The translations under genes and the position numbers were made by a program. Below are positions 36,333-48,868 of a stretch of DNA of 64,000 bases, in pieces. A model generated the notes under the pieces. It had not been told where the DNA came from. It saw only the letters and a program-made list of their open reading frames with translations, and searched no databases. Position 1 is the first letter of the stretch. Every line of letters begins with the position of its first letter. Source of the stretch: Flaveria trinervia (taxonomy: Eukaryota > Streptophyta > Magnoliopsida > Asterales > Asteraceae); NCBI GenBank assembly GCA_025506515.1, contig CM046452.1:104680051-104744050 (forward strand). Direction: 5' to 3'.

Positions 36333-39300
36333 TGTCACACCCAACCTTGACGGCGGAAACTTCAAGGAGTGAGAGTTAAGACCGTTCACAGCCACATAAT
36401 GCTATTATTATTCATAAGTTTCAAAGGTACATTACAAACATAAGTCTCAAATAAAGAAGACATAATAAGAAATATAACAAGCTCATTCATTTAATTAACT
36501 AGGTCCATTCCTAGGTGTGAACAACTTCAAAAGTGGCGATCAAGCTTGAGTATTTCCTGAAACATGTTAAAAATAAAAGGTCAACAATAATGTTGGTGAG
36601 ATTTCCATAGTTTGCATACATAAGTATATAAAAGATGGCAATTCATGTTGTAAGTTAGAGAACAAAGTAACTAGGGATGTAGACAGAATGCACAATCAAA
36701 CCTCGACAAAGTTTTACAAATCTCAAATGTTTACAAGTCTATACGATTAGCTAAGTGTACTTGGATCAACCAAGCAGGCTTGTCTGGCTCATAGATCTAT
36801 GACTTTGCTAGGCTAGCAATAGTTAATGATTTTACATATATTCGACATTACATGGTAGCCACAAAGTTCAACTAACCACAACATACAGGTGAAATGCCAT
36901 AAGTTTACAAGAATCAAACGTGTTTACAAGTGCAAAGTTTATAAAGTAACATGTTTCACCCCAAAGTGTAAAAATATAAAAAAAGGTATAGAAATACTCA
37001 CTTGATCAAATAAGTATATAATTGGCGATTAATAAGAAGTATAATAAGCAAGGTTCCAACGTAGTCCTTCACAAGGTACCTAAGTATATATATTTACAAG
37101 ATTTAAGTTTTATTGTAATGAGTTTACCAAAACTACTTTTATAAACTTCAAATATTGTTTTAAACCATTAAAGATTTTCTATAATTTATTTAAGGCTGAA
37201 AGCCTTTAAAAAAATACATGAGGTTGCCCGGGTTCGAACCCGGGACCTCATGTATGGGAGGCAAATGTCCTAACCAATGAACCAGGGTCGTGGCCTTGGT
37301 ATCACATGGTTTTCATTTCTTAAAAAAACCATATAAACAAAACCCCCAACTTCTTAGAACCCTAGAATCGACTGGAACCCAAATTGATCATCAATTCGTT
37401 GTTGTTAATCGAATTAACCATGGGGCTTTTACTCCCCATGCTTAAACGAATATAGTCATGTGTTTAATTACCTGGATTAGTGTAATTTCGATGGAGATTG
37501 AGAACAAGATAACCGCGACTGAGAATAGGGTGGGATTTATAAGATTTTGTTGTTGAAAATCCAATTACCCGTAATATAATCTTCCTTATACGATGAGAAA
37601 CAATAGCCCTCTGTCAATTTGAGTTAAAGAAACTCGGAAGATCGACTCCGAATAGGTTGCAGGTCGCGGTATAGGAAAGAGTCGGATGTGGGGTTTGTGT
37701 GTATCTCAAGTGCAACTGAGGGTTCAGTTAGCTTTAGGATCCCGATTAAATGATTTGCCCTCAATTACAACCTCGTAATTTGATCGTTTTGACCCAAACG
37801 GTCAAGTATTGAATGTGAACTTTCAGTTTTGAAATTTCAGGGTCATAACCGCTTGTTTAATTGAATTAAACATGTTTGTGGCTTCCAAACAGATTAGGGA
37901 ATGATTCAATTGAATTAAATTGAAAGGAAAACGGTTGTTTATTGTGCATAGGAGTCACCGAGAGTCGCCGGTGGTCGCTAGAGGCTTGGCCAGAAAAACA
38001 GGGTTAAAGGAGGGGAAATGTTTTGATTTTTAAATTTACACAAACAACCCCTCAATTTATGTACGTTTATTATTTTATGCCAAAACCTTTTAATTAAAGT
38101 TTATAAAATGACATTAAGGCCCCCTTGACTTCTTAAATTCAAGTTTTTAAACATTTCTAAGTTTAATAAACTTTTACAAATCATTATTATTAATAACAAA
38201 ATTATTATTATTTTTATTTTGTTAACATTGTTATTATTAGTATGATTATTGTAATTTGGTATTATTAGAAACATTAATTATTTATTAAGTAAATATTTAA
38301 CATCATAAGCTTTCAAGTTAAAGAATTAAAACAACTAAGGCAAAAAGCATAAATGACCATTAAGTTTCACATATGGCAACAATGATCCTTAGAAGAATTT
38401 AACGCTGCAAGCTTTTAATTAACTCAAAAATACAAGATGTTACATATACTAATTAATCTAAATAAAAATTAGTTTGCTAACTAAAATATTTCTGAAATTA
38501 TTAAACTAAATTTTTGAAAGGGTTTAAAAACTTATGTTTTTTTATTTAATTACTTTGTAAAAGGTAACAAAGATAATAAAAATATTATTAGTTATTTTAT
38601 GTAACAAAGATAATAAAACTATATTGGTTCAAATGTAGATTATTTTAACATTATAAACCTACATGTTTTAAATAAATAATTATTGAAATAGTTATTTTAA
38701 TAGTTATTTAAATAATTAATTATTCTTTTATACATTTAAACATGTTATATATAATTAGTCAATAATGTATTCTTTAAAATTTTATTTGAGATTTTTAAAA
38801 CTTATAAAACAAGATCACTTTTTATTATACATTATTTTAAAGTCTTGACAATAAATCATATAAATCATTTTAAAAGCTTGATATTAAATATTACACTTTA
38901 CTTTTATTATGAGATTTTATAATAAATCATTTAAAAGTTTAAAACTCTATAAAATGATTTTAAATAATTTTAAAGTCATTTAATAAGCATGAAATTAATC
39001 ACCTTTATCAAGTTTTAAATAGTTAATTATTAAATTAATTTCTTTTCACACATTATACTTATTTTTTATTAAATCAATAAATTAAATTATTGAATCATTT
39101 TAATCATTCTTGGATTTAATTGATTTATATTATCTTTATTAAACCAAAACGTAAACGATTCATTATTTCATTTAACTATTTAAACCCCAAATTTTCAACT
39201 GAAACCCTAGTTCACGTTTATTTATTTAATCTTACCTTTATATACGTTAGGTGTCTTGTAAAAGAAATCATTGAGGCCTCGTTTAATCTCTTATCATCAT

Positions 39301-40001
39301 TCTTATATTTATTTTCCATGTGAGTATTTCTATACCTCTTTTTTGCACATTTTTACACTTTGGGGTGAAACATGTTACCTTATAAACATTACATTTGTAA
39401 ACACGTTTGATGCTTGTAAACTTATGGCAATTCACTTGTATGTTATGGTTAGTTGATCTTTGTAGCTACCATGTAATGTCGAATAGATGTACAATCATTA
39501 ACTATTGCTAGCCTGGCGACGTCATAGAGATATGGGCCTGACAAACCTGTTTGGTTGATCCAAGTACACTTAGCTAATCGTATATACTTGTAAACGTTTG
39601 AGACTTGTAAAACTTTGTCAAGGTTTGATTGTGCATTCTTGTCTTACATCCCTAGTTACTTTGCTCTCTAACTTATAACATGAATTGTCATCTTTTATAT
39701 ACTTATGTATTGCAAACTATGGAAATCTCACCAACTTTCAAAGTTGACATTTTATTTTTAATATGTTTCAAGTTTACTACTTGTGGATTCTCTTCGTGCT
39801 CATATAAGACTTGGACCTAGTTTAACTTAACATGTTATTTTCTTTGTTTGATGCTTTTGTATTGTATGAACTTATTTGTCTTGTAATGTTTTAATAAATA
39901 ATGTATTTAATAATATTTCAACTTAATTAGTTCCATGTGCTATGAGCAATCGTCTCCCATTCGTCCGCCCCGATGATTCCGCCGTCGGTCGGGGTGTGAC
40001 A
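36333..40001. mobile_element. 3.7 kb non-autonomous element with about 680 bp terminal inverted repeats
   Basis: It starts TGTCACACCCAACCTTGACG and ends GGTCGGGGTGTGACA. The first about 680 bp (36333-37010) and the last about 680 bp (39318-40001) are inverted copies with many substitutions; examples are GGTATAGAAATACTCAC, CATGTTTCACCCC and TTGGTTGATCCAAGTACACT. The interior (37011-39317) has no long reading frame, carries a tRNA-like unit, and turns very AT-rich at 38100-39150. Perfectly palindromic TGTCACACCC ends fit either an LTR-like TG...CA element or a foldback transposon. No target duplication is clear, so I leave the class open. Confidence 0.7.
37221..37294 (-). repeat. tRNA-like pol III unit inside the long-TIR element
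   Basis: The minus strand reads GGTTCATTGGTTAGGACATT (D-arm/A-box-like), a CCTCCCATA anticodon-like loop, then CCCGGGTTCGAACCCGGG (a perfect T arm with B box) and a run of seven T just after. The D, anticodon and T arms look tRNA-like, but the acceptor stem does not close. It may be a tRNA-derived SINE head or a relic tRNA gene carried by the element. Confidence 0.5.
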
Positions 40002-42220
40002 CAACACCACACCACTATACCACACATAAAAGTTCGCGGCGTCAACATGCTGAGAAATTTAAAAAATGTGGTGTAGAGAGGGGGCGGTGTTGTCACTTGA
40101 CGGAGACAGATTTCGTGGCCTTACGGCCTGGGGGCCTCCACCCCCTTAAGCCCAAGACATCCTCCTATTTTAATGAAATCTTAAGGTATCTCACTTTAAG
40201 TTAAAAATAATTGGTTATCGTTGGAGTCATATAAACCCAAAACCCGTGTCAAATACACATTTCGAGTTGTAAAATTAACAAGAAATCATTTGTAGATTAA
40301 TTATTTAAACCCAAAAACCGTTTATGTTTATTTAAATCTTTGATTAATTATTTATTTTGTATTCTGTTTCTTTAGTTTTAATTTCATTTGGTATGTTTAA
40401 CTACTTTTGTATAATTTTGTTCTTCATATTTAATTTTGTTATTCAATTATTTGCCTAAGATAAAATAATTATTAATGTAACTATATTGATTTTGTTATTA
40501 TTATTATTATACTATTATGGTTGAATTTTCCTAAAAGCAATTTCCTCTTCAAGTGAAAATTCTAGGCTTGAGTTATATTAACATCTAGTTTTTGTTATTG
40601 GAACGATCATCTCTCTATATTTCTCTTTGTAATGTGTATACCTATAACAAACCTCAAATTCTATCGTTTGTTGTTTTCATTAACCTCACCTACATCTTAT
40701 CTTAATAATTATATATTCTTGAATCACAATTGATGTTCCTCTTGAAAAAGGGTGGAGTGCATCTTTCACTTCTTACCATCTTTTAATGATCACTTATTCA
40801 TAAAGGCGTCTCATTTATCATTATTAAACTATCCACAAAGTTTTAAAATTCATCTTTCAATCGTCCATAGACCTTCTTCCTAACTATTTTAAGTTAGTAT
40901 AAACTAATTAGATTAATTTACTTTAATTTAATTTAATTTAATAAATAATATATTATTACATAAACAAATTACGAGACTAAAAAAAACACTTTAAAAAGGA
41001 TGCCTACTAGCTAGTCTAGAGATGGAATGTGTTTATGCTTAATAATATGATCTATGAGGTCGACTCAAAGGTTGCCGCGAGTGTCATTAATTCGCAACCC
41101 GAAAATGCTAATCGTTTATTTTTTTAAAAGCATATTATGCGAAATAATACAAGTATATATGATTTTCTAATCTTATCTAGATGTCTTGCCCGTGCTAGTA
41201 GAAGAGCTATTCCGTAGCGAGCTTTACTTAAAATATTGAAAATTATGGTAGGTTATACTAAAAAAATGTTTAATCTAAAAAGCTAATAAGGACTATGAGC
41301 TTGACACATGTCTTTTTATTATTTTAAAAATGATGGTATTGCGGTCATTTTGTCAATATATCAACTCATTGTGTCTTATACGTTTATTGTATCATATATT
41401 TTACGTCATTTGCTATGTGTGTTAATCATTTGTGTTTTACATTATAGATCATTTTGTGTTACTTTTATCATTGGTTTTTATAGATTAAATTTGTTATCTA
41501 TCATTGTGTTTTACAATTAAAAATACACAATGACATATTTTCATCAGTTTATTTTTTAACACTTATAGTGTTAAAGATAACACAATATGTTATTTTTGTT
41601 ATTTATTTTTAATAGATTATATAAACTTGTTATGTATCATTTTATCTAACATTAAAAATACATAAAGATGTTATTTCACCCATTTATTTTTAAAAACTTT
41701 TAGTATTTTAGATGACGTAATGACAATCAAAAAACACAATGATACATTGTGTTATTTGGTCATTGTTTTCAATGTAGTAGATTAATTAGTTGTTAATTTA
41801 TTATTGCGTTTTACATATTATAGATACATAACAATGTTGTTTCCTATTTATCATTTTAGAAAAACACAATATTAGTCAAAAAACAAAGTAACTAACAAAA
41901 AGAAATAATGAAGTGTACTAAACACACCGATGAGATATAATCTTAATAACGTAATTTTTTTTAACTTTTTATATAACAATACTATATTTGTTTTAAAGAT
42001 AAAAAACACTAGGTTTTTGGTGTAAATTTTGTACAAAAATATTGTCGTAAATAAAAGTTATGAACGTTTTTAAAAAATAAAGGAACTTGTAAAATATCAA
42101 CCAAAATGGTTATTTCTAAAATACCCCATTAACAACTTTTTTCTACATTTGTTATCTCAACTATTGATTAATGAGATGGATGGGTAAGACTACTCATTAC
42201 ACTTTTTAGTATTAAAACCC
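40002..42220. other. Gene-free AT-rich region
   Basis: Nothing coding is supported. Motifs such as ACACAATGACA recur loosely in 41300-41900 without a clear unit length. Confidence 0.35.
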
Positions 42221-42231
42221 TTTGCTAAGAA

Positions 42232-42504
42232 AATTTTTTTTTCAACGGCCAACGAATATTTTTAAGCCCGGTCACCCGGGTAAACCAATGGCAAAAGACC
42301 ACCCACGCCCGTGAACACAAAGAGCGCTAGTGACCCGGCTCGCCCACCATTCCAAGGGAAACCACCACCTAAAGGCCCACTGTAGTAAAACTCTTGGTCC
42401 ACTAGGAGCATATTGCACCTAGTGAGACTCCAACCTATTACTTTCACTTTGGAAAGTCATAGGGTGACTCCTTCTAAATCAGTTGATCTAGAATTCATTG
42501 GCAA
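42232..42504 (-). mobile_element. SINE copy 3, tRNA-derived, with target duplication
   Basis: Flanked by perfect 11 bp direct repeats TTTGCTAAGAA (42221-42231 and 42505-42515). On the minus strand the 5' end holds CTAGATCAACTGATTT (A-box-like), then AGGTTGGAGTCTCACTA (B-box-like), the family core with GGGCGAGCCGGGTCACTAG, and the 3' end CGTTGGCCGTTG followed by poly-A. It matches the copies at 13110-13372 and 19325-19571 over about 200 bp. Confidence 0.8.
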
Positions 42505-43463
42505 TTTGCTAAGAATTAAACAATTCATTCCAATGCATGATAAATTAAAAATTAAATACAAATATATTCGAATTAGCAATTTGAGCCAGATATAGCAGAT
42601 GCACGAATGTATAACATATAATAAAAAAAAGTTTTTGTAAGACATATATCATCATTTTAGTATACCAAATGACACGAGTCATTATTATAGCATATCAAAA
42701 AATCATTTTCCGTCTCTCTCTCATAATAAATACAAAAATTATAAAAACAATTAATTTGACTTTTCTTTTTAACTAAAATATGTAAAACAAATATATATAT
42801 TTCTGTTTGTTGTCTCTTTTATATTAAATGATCATTATTGTAAAGAAGTAACTAAACTATTAAACATCTAATATAAATATACTTATTTTAATAATTATTA
42901 ATACATACTAATTATATGATATCAGTTATATTTTCTTTATATATAGAGTAATAATTTCTAATTCATTATATGTTATAACTTTTAAATATTCATTACATTT
43001 TTATTTCACCAATGGATAATAACATATAAAAAATAAAATATTCATAAAACTAATAAATTTTAATATGTTTTATTTATTCCATCCATTTAACGCATAAGAT
43101 TTAACCTAATGAAATATAAAGTCACTATATTAACACGTCCACAAAATGTAGTGGATGTATCGGATTTCACTCGTGTATCTGAAATATACGATCAAGATCA
43201 ATTCTTAGAGGTTTTAATTATATTTAAGTATTTAAGTTTTTTTAGACATGGTTTCTTTATAAGTTTGAATAACATTATATATCATCTTAATTTTATTTTG
43301 ATTAAAATATGAAACCAAACATACAGTGTTCTGATTTTATATAAGGCAAACTAGAGAAGAGCACAACGCACTTTCACAAATTATCACTCAAGTTATTTGA
43401 GTTTCTTAGACGTTAAGCTAATTTTCTTTTCTAGACATTCTATATTTCTATGAGAGTCGAAGT

Positions 43464-43852
43464 TAGAGATGGGAAAACCGGTTACCCGAAACCGAGTTCA
43501 AACCCGGTTGGGCCCAATCGAGTTTTTTTGTACCCGGGTATTGGTGAACTCGGGTCGGGTTCACTTACTTGAAAACCCTACCAACCATACCCGGGTCAGG
43601 TCGGGTTTGGAACTGGGTCTAATACCGGGTTTATTTTTTTCATTAATTTTCTTGTTTTTTTGTCCAATATCGGGTTCAATATCGTGTCCAATACCAGGTT
43701 TAACCGGGTCGGGTTTGCTAAAAATCTCAAAAACTAAATCCGGTTCCAACCCTACGGGTTTAAACGGGTCCAACCCAGGTATGCCTCCCATCGGGTACTA
43801 CCCGTAACCAGGTCCAGGTCGAGTCCGAACCCGGTTTTTATGCCCACCTCTG
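43464..43852. mobile_element. hAT MITE with ACCCGGGT-rich ends
   Basis: 389 bp between 8 bp near-repeats GTCGAAGT (43456-43463) and GTTGAAGT (43853-43860). The ends are TAGAGATGGGAAAACCGG and, on the other strand, CAGAGGTGGGCATAAAAACC. Dense degenerate ACCCGGGT/GGGTCGGGTT motifs sit near both ends around a T-rich core. The layout is the same as at 59658-60098, but the terminal sequences differ, so it is a sister subfamily. Confidence 0.75.
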
Positions 43853-44350
43853 GTTGAAGTGTTTTGTTAACAACCGTAAGAGTTGGGCACTTGGGCCCAA
43901 ATAGTCGATATTTTACAGCTCTTTATTTTCAAAAAAGAAAGTTGAATACGGACCATTACATCACTAGCCCATACCTTAATTTCAATAGCCCGTTACAAAA
44001 TGGGCTGGCCCAGTTACTCTTCAATGTGTTTTGCTATGATAATTAGATGTGTTTTAATGTTTATTTCAGAACTGATTTGAGAACATATCAAGAAAACCCA
44101 ATATACCTTTTACAAGTGTTCATAAATATAAATCTGCAAACATTGTTTCGTACTAATAAACTTTTTTATTGGATTAAGATTTAAATAATTTCTTCTTGTT
44201 TACCTATTTTACATCTTTTGTTAATGGTTAATCTCCCCAGCCTTTTGTGATTATTAAGTTCTCTAGCTCGTTTATATCTAAATTATATAACGTAGTAGTG
44301 CATAATCAGTAACAAATACGTCACATTTATTTAATTAATGGTTCTTTGAC

Positions 44351-44524
44351 TAGTGGCGGAGCTTGAACATCTCCGTATGGGGCGCGAGGGTGAAATTAAA
44401 TTTTTTAAGGGGGGCGAACTTGATATTTATATAAACCGTGTCAAAAATTTACACTAACGGACTAAAAATTAACAATACCGGCGAAAAAAAGAGGAGGGCG
44501 GCGGCCCCCGGACCTCCGCCACTG
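44351..44524. mobile_element. 174 bp hAT-type MITE (GTGGCGGA family)
   Basis: Flanked by a perfect 8 bp duplication TCTTTGAC (44343-44350 and 44525-44532). The termini are inverted repeats TAGTGGCGGAG and CTCCGCCACTG. It carries a GGGGGGCGAACTTGA block and a GGCGGCGGCCCCCGG end. It is the best-preserved member of the group that also includes 60831-60992 and the relics at 4211-4390 and 33783-34057. Confidence 0.8.
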
Positions 44525-44532
44525 TCTTTGAC

Positions 44533-46729
44533 CGAAGAAAGCCTTTCGAAATTCAAAAACATAAAAACTATATTTTGGTCTTTTCTTAAAGTATTAATAA
44601 ATAATCGGATGTGGTTAATGGTTTTAGCAGACCATAGTGGTTGAATTGGAAATTTTAAACTATTGATGAAAATATTATAACCATTAAACAACATGGACTA
44701 AAACCGTAATTTACTCCAAGCCTTTATAGTAAGTTGATGATAATCATATGCATGTAAGTTACACACAAACAAAACACATGTCATATATTAACCGATTGAA
44801 ATAGTAAAAATTTTAATTTGTTATTAACAATTTAACATAATTGTATTTGAGTTTTTAAATATGTGAGGTTGAATTTGACGTCTTTTGTGAGATGAGTAGT
44901 TTGAGTTACCTAATATCATATAGATGGACATTTTATGATGAGTTGATGGTGATACATATGTTGATGTATTTGTATTGAAACATGAAAATATTATTTAAAA
45001 TAATTGTACTTAAGGATGAGGTTTTACATATTAAAAGTACGAGTTTAAGACAAGCTCACAAACTCATCAACTTACAAACAATCAAGGACTCATAAAAATC
45101 GAGATCAAATATTTTTAAATCAATAAATTCTGAAATGTTAAGACTACATATATAAACCCATCAATTTTCATCCTTAATGACAACTCACCCCACTTTGCAA
45201 ATGCAACCTCATATAGCTAGGATAAGATATCAACCAACTACGTAGAAGACGTATTGAATGCTACTTTAAAAACAAAAACTTTAAAAACTCAATAGTAACA
45301 TCAACTTAAAAAAAACATAATTTTAGTAGTGTCACGTCAGTTATCGTACCTCATTCTTATCCATGGATATTTATGTGTTGCAAATGGGACAAGTTGCTTA
45401 TTTTATGAGATATTTCATTTGCATACAACTTCTAAGTTAAAAGAAAGACCAATTAACTAATATCCGAGTGTCATGTTGATTAATGATTAGTAAGTCGCAT
45501 AATAATAATAATAATAATTCATTTAACCAAGCTCTTGCAAAGTTGCATATTAGTAGAGTTAAAAGTTGTTTGATAGTCTTATAATAAGTATTATAAGGCT
45601 ACATCTTAATGATTAAAAACCTTTTAATGGTTAAAAGTTAACCTTGCGTCTAAATGATTAATAGGTAACATTTAATGGTTACATTATAACTATTCATACT
45701 TAAAGTTATCTCTTAACCATTAAAATGATATAAATCATTGAAAAAGTACCATCTTAATAATTATTAAAAGACTAACAACAACCCTTAATAGTGTTGGATA
45801 TCGTTCGTTTTTAAAAATATTATAACAAATGAATTCATAAAACTAAGGGTTTGAGTTGTGCCGTGTGGGTGGCATGAGTGAGGGCACTTTCATGAGGCTG
45901 CTCACGAGCATCCACCAAAGGGGTGACTATCATTATTTATAACTAGTTTTTTCTGCCGCGCGTTGTCGTGGCTATGCAAGTTTTAACGTAACCCTAAACC
46001 AACAAAGCACATAAAGTAAAGCACACCAAAACCCTAAATCTATAACACACAAGAATCTTTAGAACCCAAAACTAAATCAAAACACAACACCATACACACA
46101 ACAGACGAAAATCAAAGCCGCAAGAAGGCGACAGTCAAAAATACAAAACCGACAAAAACCAAGCCCCAAAAAAAGCAAACAAAAGGAAAACCCAAACCTT
46201 AATAGCGAGTATCGTCAGGGTATCGATAACGAAAAAAAGAAAATAGGAACCCAGAGAAAGACAACGACAACGAACATAATCGAAACACACATCAAAGATA
46301 CGTATCCGGACACAAAAAACCAACAAAAAAACCTCACCCCCAAACCCCAAAAAAAATCGAACCCACACCCAAAACAAACCATACTAAAACACAAAAAAAG
46401 AAAAAAAAGAAAAATTAAAACATAAACAAAAAAAAAGAAAAATTAAAACATAAAATAAAAATACCCCCACAAGCTAATAATAAGAAAAGTAATGATGAAT
46501 CAACCGTAACATACATCTAACAATTCTTTTTTTAATTATTGTATTCATACAAACACCATCATACATGTTTAACAAGTGTAAGAGCCTGTTTAACAAATGT
46601 AAGAGCCTGTTTAACATGTCTACTATATAAAAAATAGTCTTGAAATCATTTCTGAAACTTACCGATTAAAGTGCTCCTATCGATTCAAATGTAACTTTTT
46701 ATTAAAATAATTAAAACAATACCTAACAA
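44533..46729. other. Gene-free region
   Basis: No gene is supported. CTAGTT...CGCGCGTTG at about 45942-45970 may be a Helitron end on the minus strand (complement of CAACGCGCGG...CTAG|T), but its hairpin is weak. Tandem 21 bp copies lie at 46568-46619. Confidence 0.35.
46568..46619. repeat. 21 bp tandem repeat, 2.5 copies
   Basis: TTTAACAAGTGTAAGAGCCTG (46568-46588) is followed directly by a copy with one change (46589-46609) and the start of a third. Confidence 0.8.
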
Positions 46730-47330
46730 TCTATAATCTATAACATATAATAAAAGACTAACTATTTTTCACATAACGTCTAACTAGATTGTACACCCAG
46801 ACGCCATGTAAACTTTACCACATGTCTTCATCATATTCATTTTAAAAACTAGATTTTTAACATTAAAATTATTTCCATATATTTTGTAACTTTTAAAAAA
46901 TTTGATTTTTTAATTATAACCTACGTATTCTTTCCAATCATAACCTCAAACATATATATAGAAAGTATTAATTAAGTTTATAAATTTAGATAAACACATA
47001 CAAGTAATAAATAAAATTTCTAATATTATTTACACAGAAGTATTGTGATTTTTATAAACATTTGTTTTACTTTTAATTAGTCTTTGTTTTAATATTATAT
47101 CTTTCTTTAAAATTTTATATTTTAATTAGATTGATTTATTAATGCAATATGAGTTCTATTTTTTCCTTTAAAATTATTTACATCTTATTTTTCATATACC
47201 CAAACTATTAAGATAATTTTAAAATTTTAATTTATTTGTTATATATCTCATATCATGCTATAATTTAAATTCACAAGTGTTATTTTTTTCTAGTTTTTCG
47301 ATACGTATAACATTCGAACAACCAACCTAG
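46730..47330 (+). mobile_element. Probable non-autonomous Helitron
   Basis: The 5' end TCTATAATCTATAACATATA runs into ATAAAAG; the 3' end has a weak hairpin (TTCGA...TCGAA, 47296-47317), 9 bases and CTAG (47327-47330). The flanks are A/T-type (AA before, T after). The 3' CCAACCTAG|T resembles the Helitron end at 670. The interior is AT-rich and non-coding. It ends about 450 bp before the DnaJ gene. Confidence 0.45.
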
Positions 47331-47783
47331 TTAAATATATAATCACACCAAATAAGTAGGTGGTACCCACATAACAACACTTTTCGTTCCCACTAATAAA
47401 ATACGTAAACCATAAAAAGCTAATATACACGTCATCGTGTGGCAAGCATCTCTTAACACAATGGATAAGGACCGCCCATCTCTATCCATCTAACACTATA
47501 TCTTCGATCCAATGGATACCCTTTTTTCTCCATTATTGACCGTTTCTTTCACTCAATCAACCAAATTGATCATTCATTACTCATTAATCCATTTCGTTGT
47601 TGTATTCATATACTGAAAACCGATTCATAATAATATTCAATTCAAATATCTGCCCCTTTGATCGCTATTACGTCTTTCATAATCCCCACTTTCACATATA
47701 TAAATCAATCCGCAGAGGCTGATTTCCGTATCTCATTTATTTTTAGAAGATTTTGATTTGATTCTTGAAAATTTGTCGTAAAT

Positions 47784-48868
47784 ATGGCGACTGCAACGAT
47801 GATCAATGGATACGTTTCATCATCGTCTTCATCTTCGTCTTCTTGGGGGAATTTGAAAATTAGGGCGGTGAAACGAAGTCGTTGCGGTGATCGGAGGGTT
47901 AGGGTTGGGGTTACGTGTGTTTCGTCTAGTCCTTTAGCTTCTGATCCGTATAAAACCTTGAGTATTCGTCCTGATGCTTCTGAATCTGAGGTCAAAAAGG
48001 CGTTTAGACGGTTAGCTTTGAAGGTAATGAATCATCCGATGATTCTAATCATATTTTCATATCTAAACCTCTGTTCGTTTGATATCTCAATCGTGTATCT
48101 GTTTATTCAGAACTTTTCATTCTGTTTGATAATCACAGTTTCGTTTCCGATTGAATTTCAGTATCATCCTGATGTGTGCAGAGGAAGCAATTGCGTAGTT
48201 CAATTTCATCAAATCAATGAAGCTTACGATGTACGATCTCACTTTGACTCACTCTATTGAAATTGATCGTTTACTTTCTATTTCGTTGAATAATCCGTTA
48301 AAGTTACACTCTATAGACTAGATCCAATTGTCAACGATTGAAGAACGAAGACAATTTTAATCTGAAATTATATCGGAAAGCGACATTGGCATTATTATTA
48401 ATCCAGAGTTTTCCATTAGACTAGTAGGACCAAATTGTTGAATTAATCTCAAAATTGACATGATAGCGACTGACGTAGAAATATGAATAAAACCTGAATT
48501 GAATCTTGGATTACATAATTACTTCTGTAAACTGCAGTTATAAACTGCATATATTACACCACTTTTGACATGTAAACTGGTATATTTATTGTTATAAACT
48601 GCAGTTTACAGTGCGCTAGCAGTTATAAATGACTATGTATCTAGAACCATTTGAATTTAGTTTTGATGATGATTTGCAGATGGTGATGAGTAATTTGAGA
48701 GATGAAACGAGTGTGCCTGAGATGGAGATGTATGGACCGTCGGATGCAGGGATAGACGAACCGATGAGAGGAATGGACGATCCTGATTGGGACATGTGGG
48801 AAGAGTGGATGGGTTGGGAAGGCGCCGGAATCCGAGACTACACTTCACACATTAATCCGTACATATGA
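47784..48868 (+). CDS. Chloroplast J-domain co-chaperone, DnaJ 8-like, 165 aa, three exons
   Basis: Exons are 47784-48023, 48162-48230 and 48680-48868, all GT-AG and all phase 0. Residues 1-50 form a Ser-rich basic transit peptide (a run of nine Ser, then Lys/Arg), consistent with chloroplast import. The J domain follows: DPYKTLSIRPDASESEVKKA, FRRLALK, then YHPDVCRG in exon 2, with the HPD tripeptide at about 82-84 that triggers Hsp70 ATPase. The C-terminus has WEEWMGWEGAGIRDYTSHIN, characteristic of the small stromal J8 protein. Length and motifs match Arabidopsis J8, reported in stromal protein stability and photosynthetic efficiency. Intact. The T-rich DNA after 48023 is intron 1. Confidence 0.9.

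Noticed and set aside
43469..43807. Plus- and minus-strand open frames of 76-112 codons
   Set aside because: By-products of the ACCCGGGT repeats in a hAT MITE; the same happens at 59645-60256.
45942..45975. Possible minus-strand Helitron end with CTAG|T and CGCGCG
   Set aside because: The hairpin is weak and no partner terminus was found.
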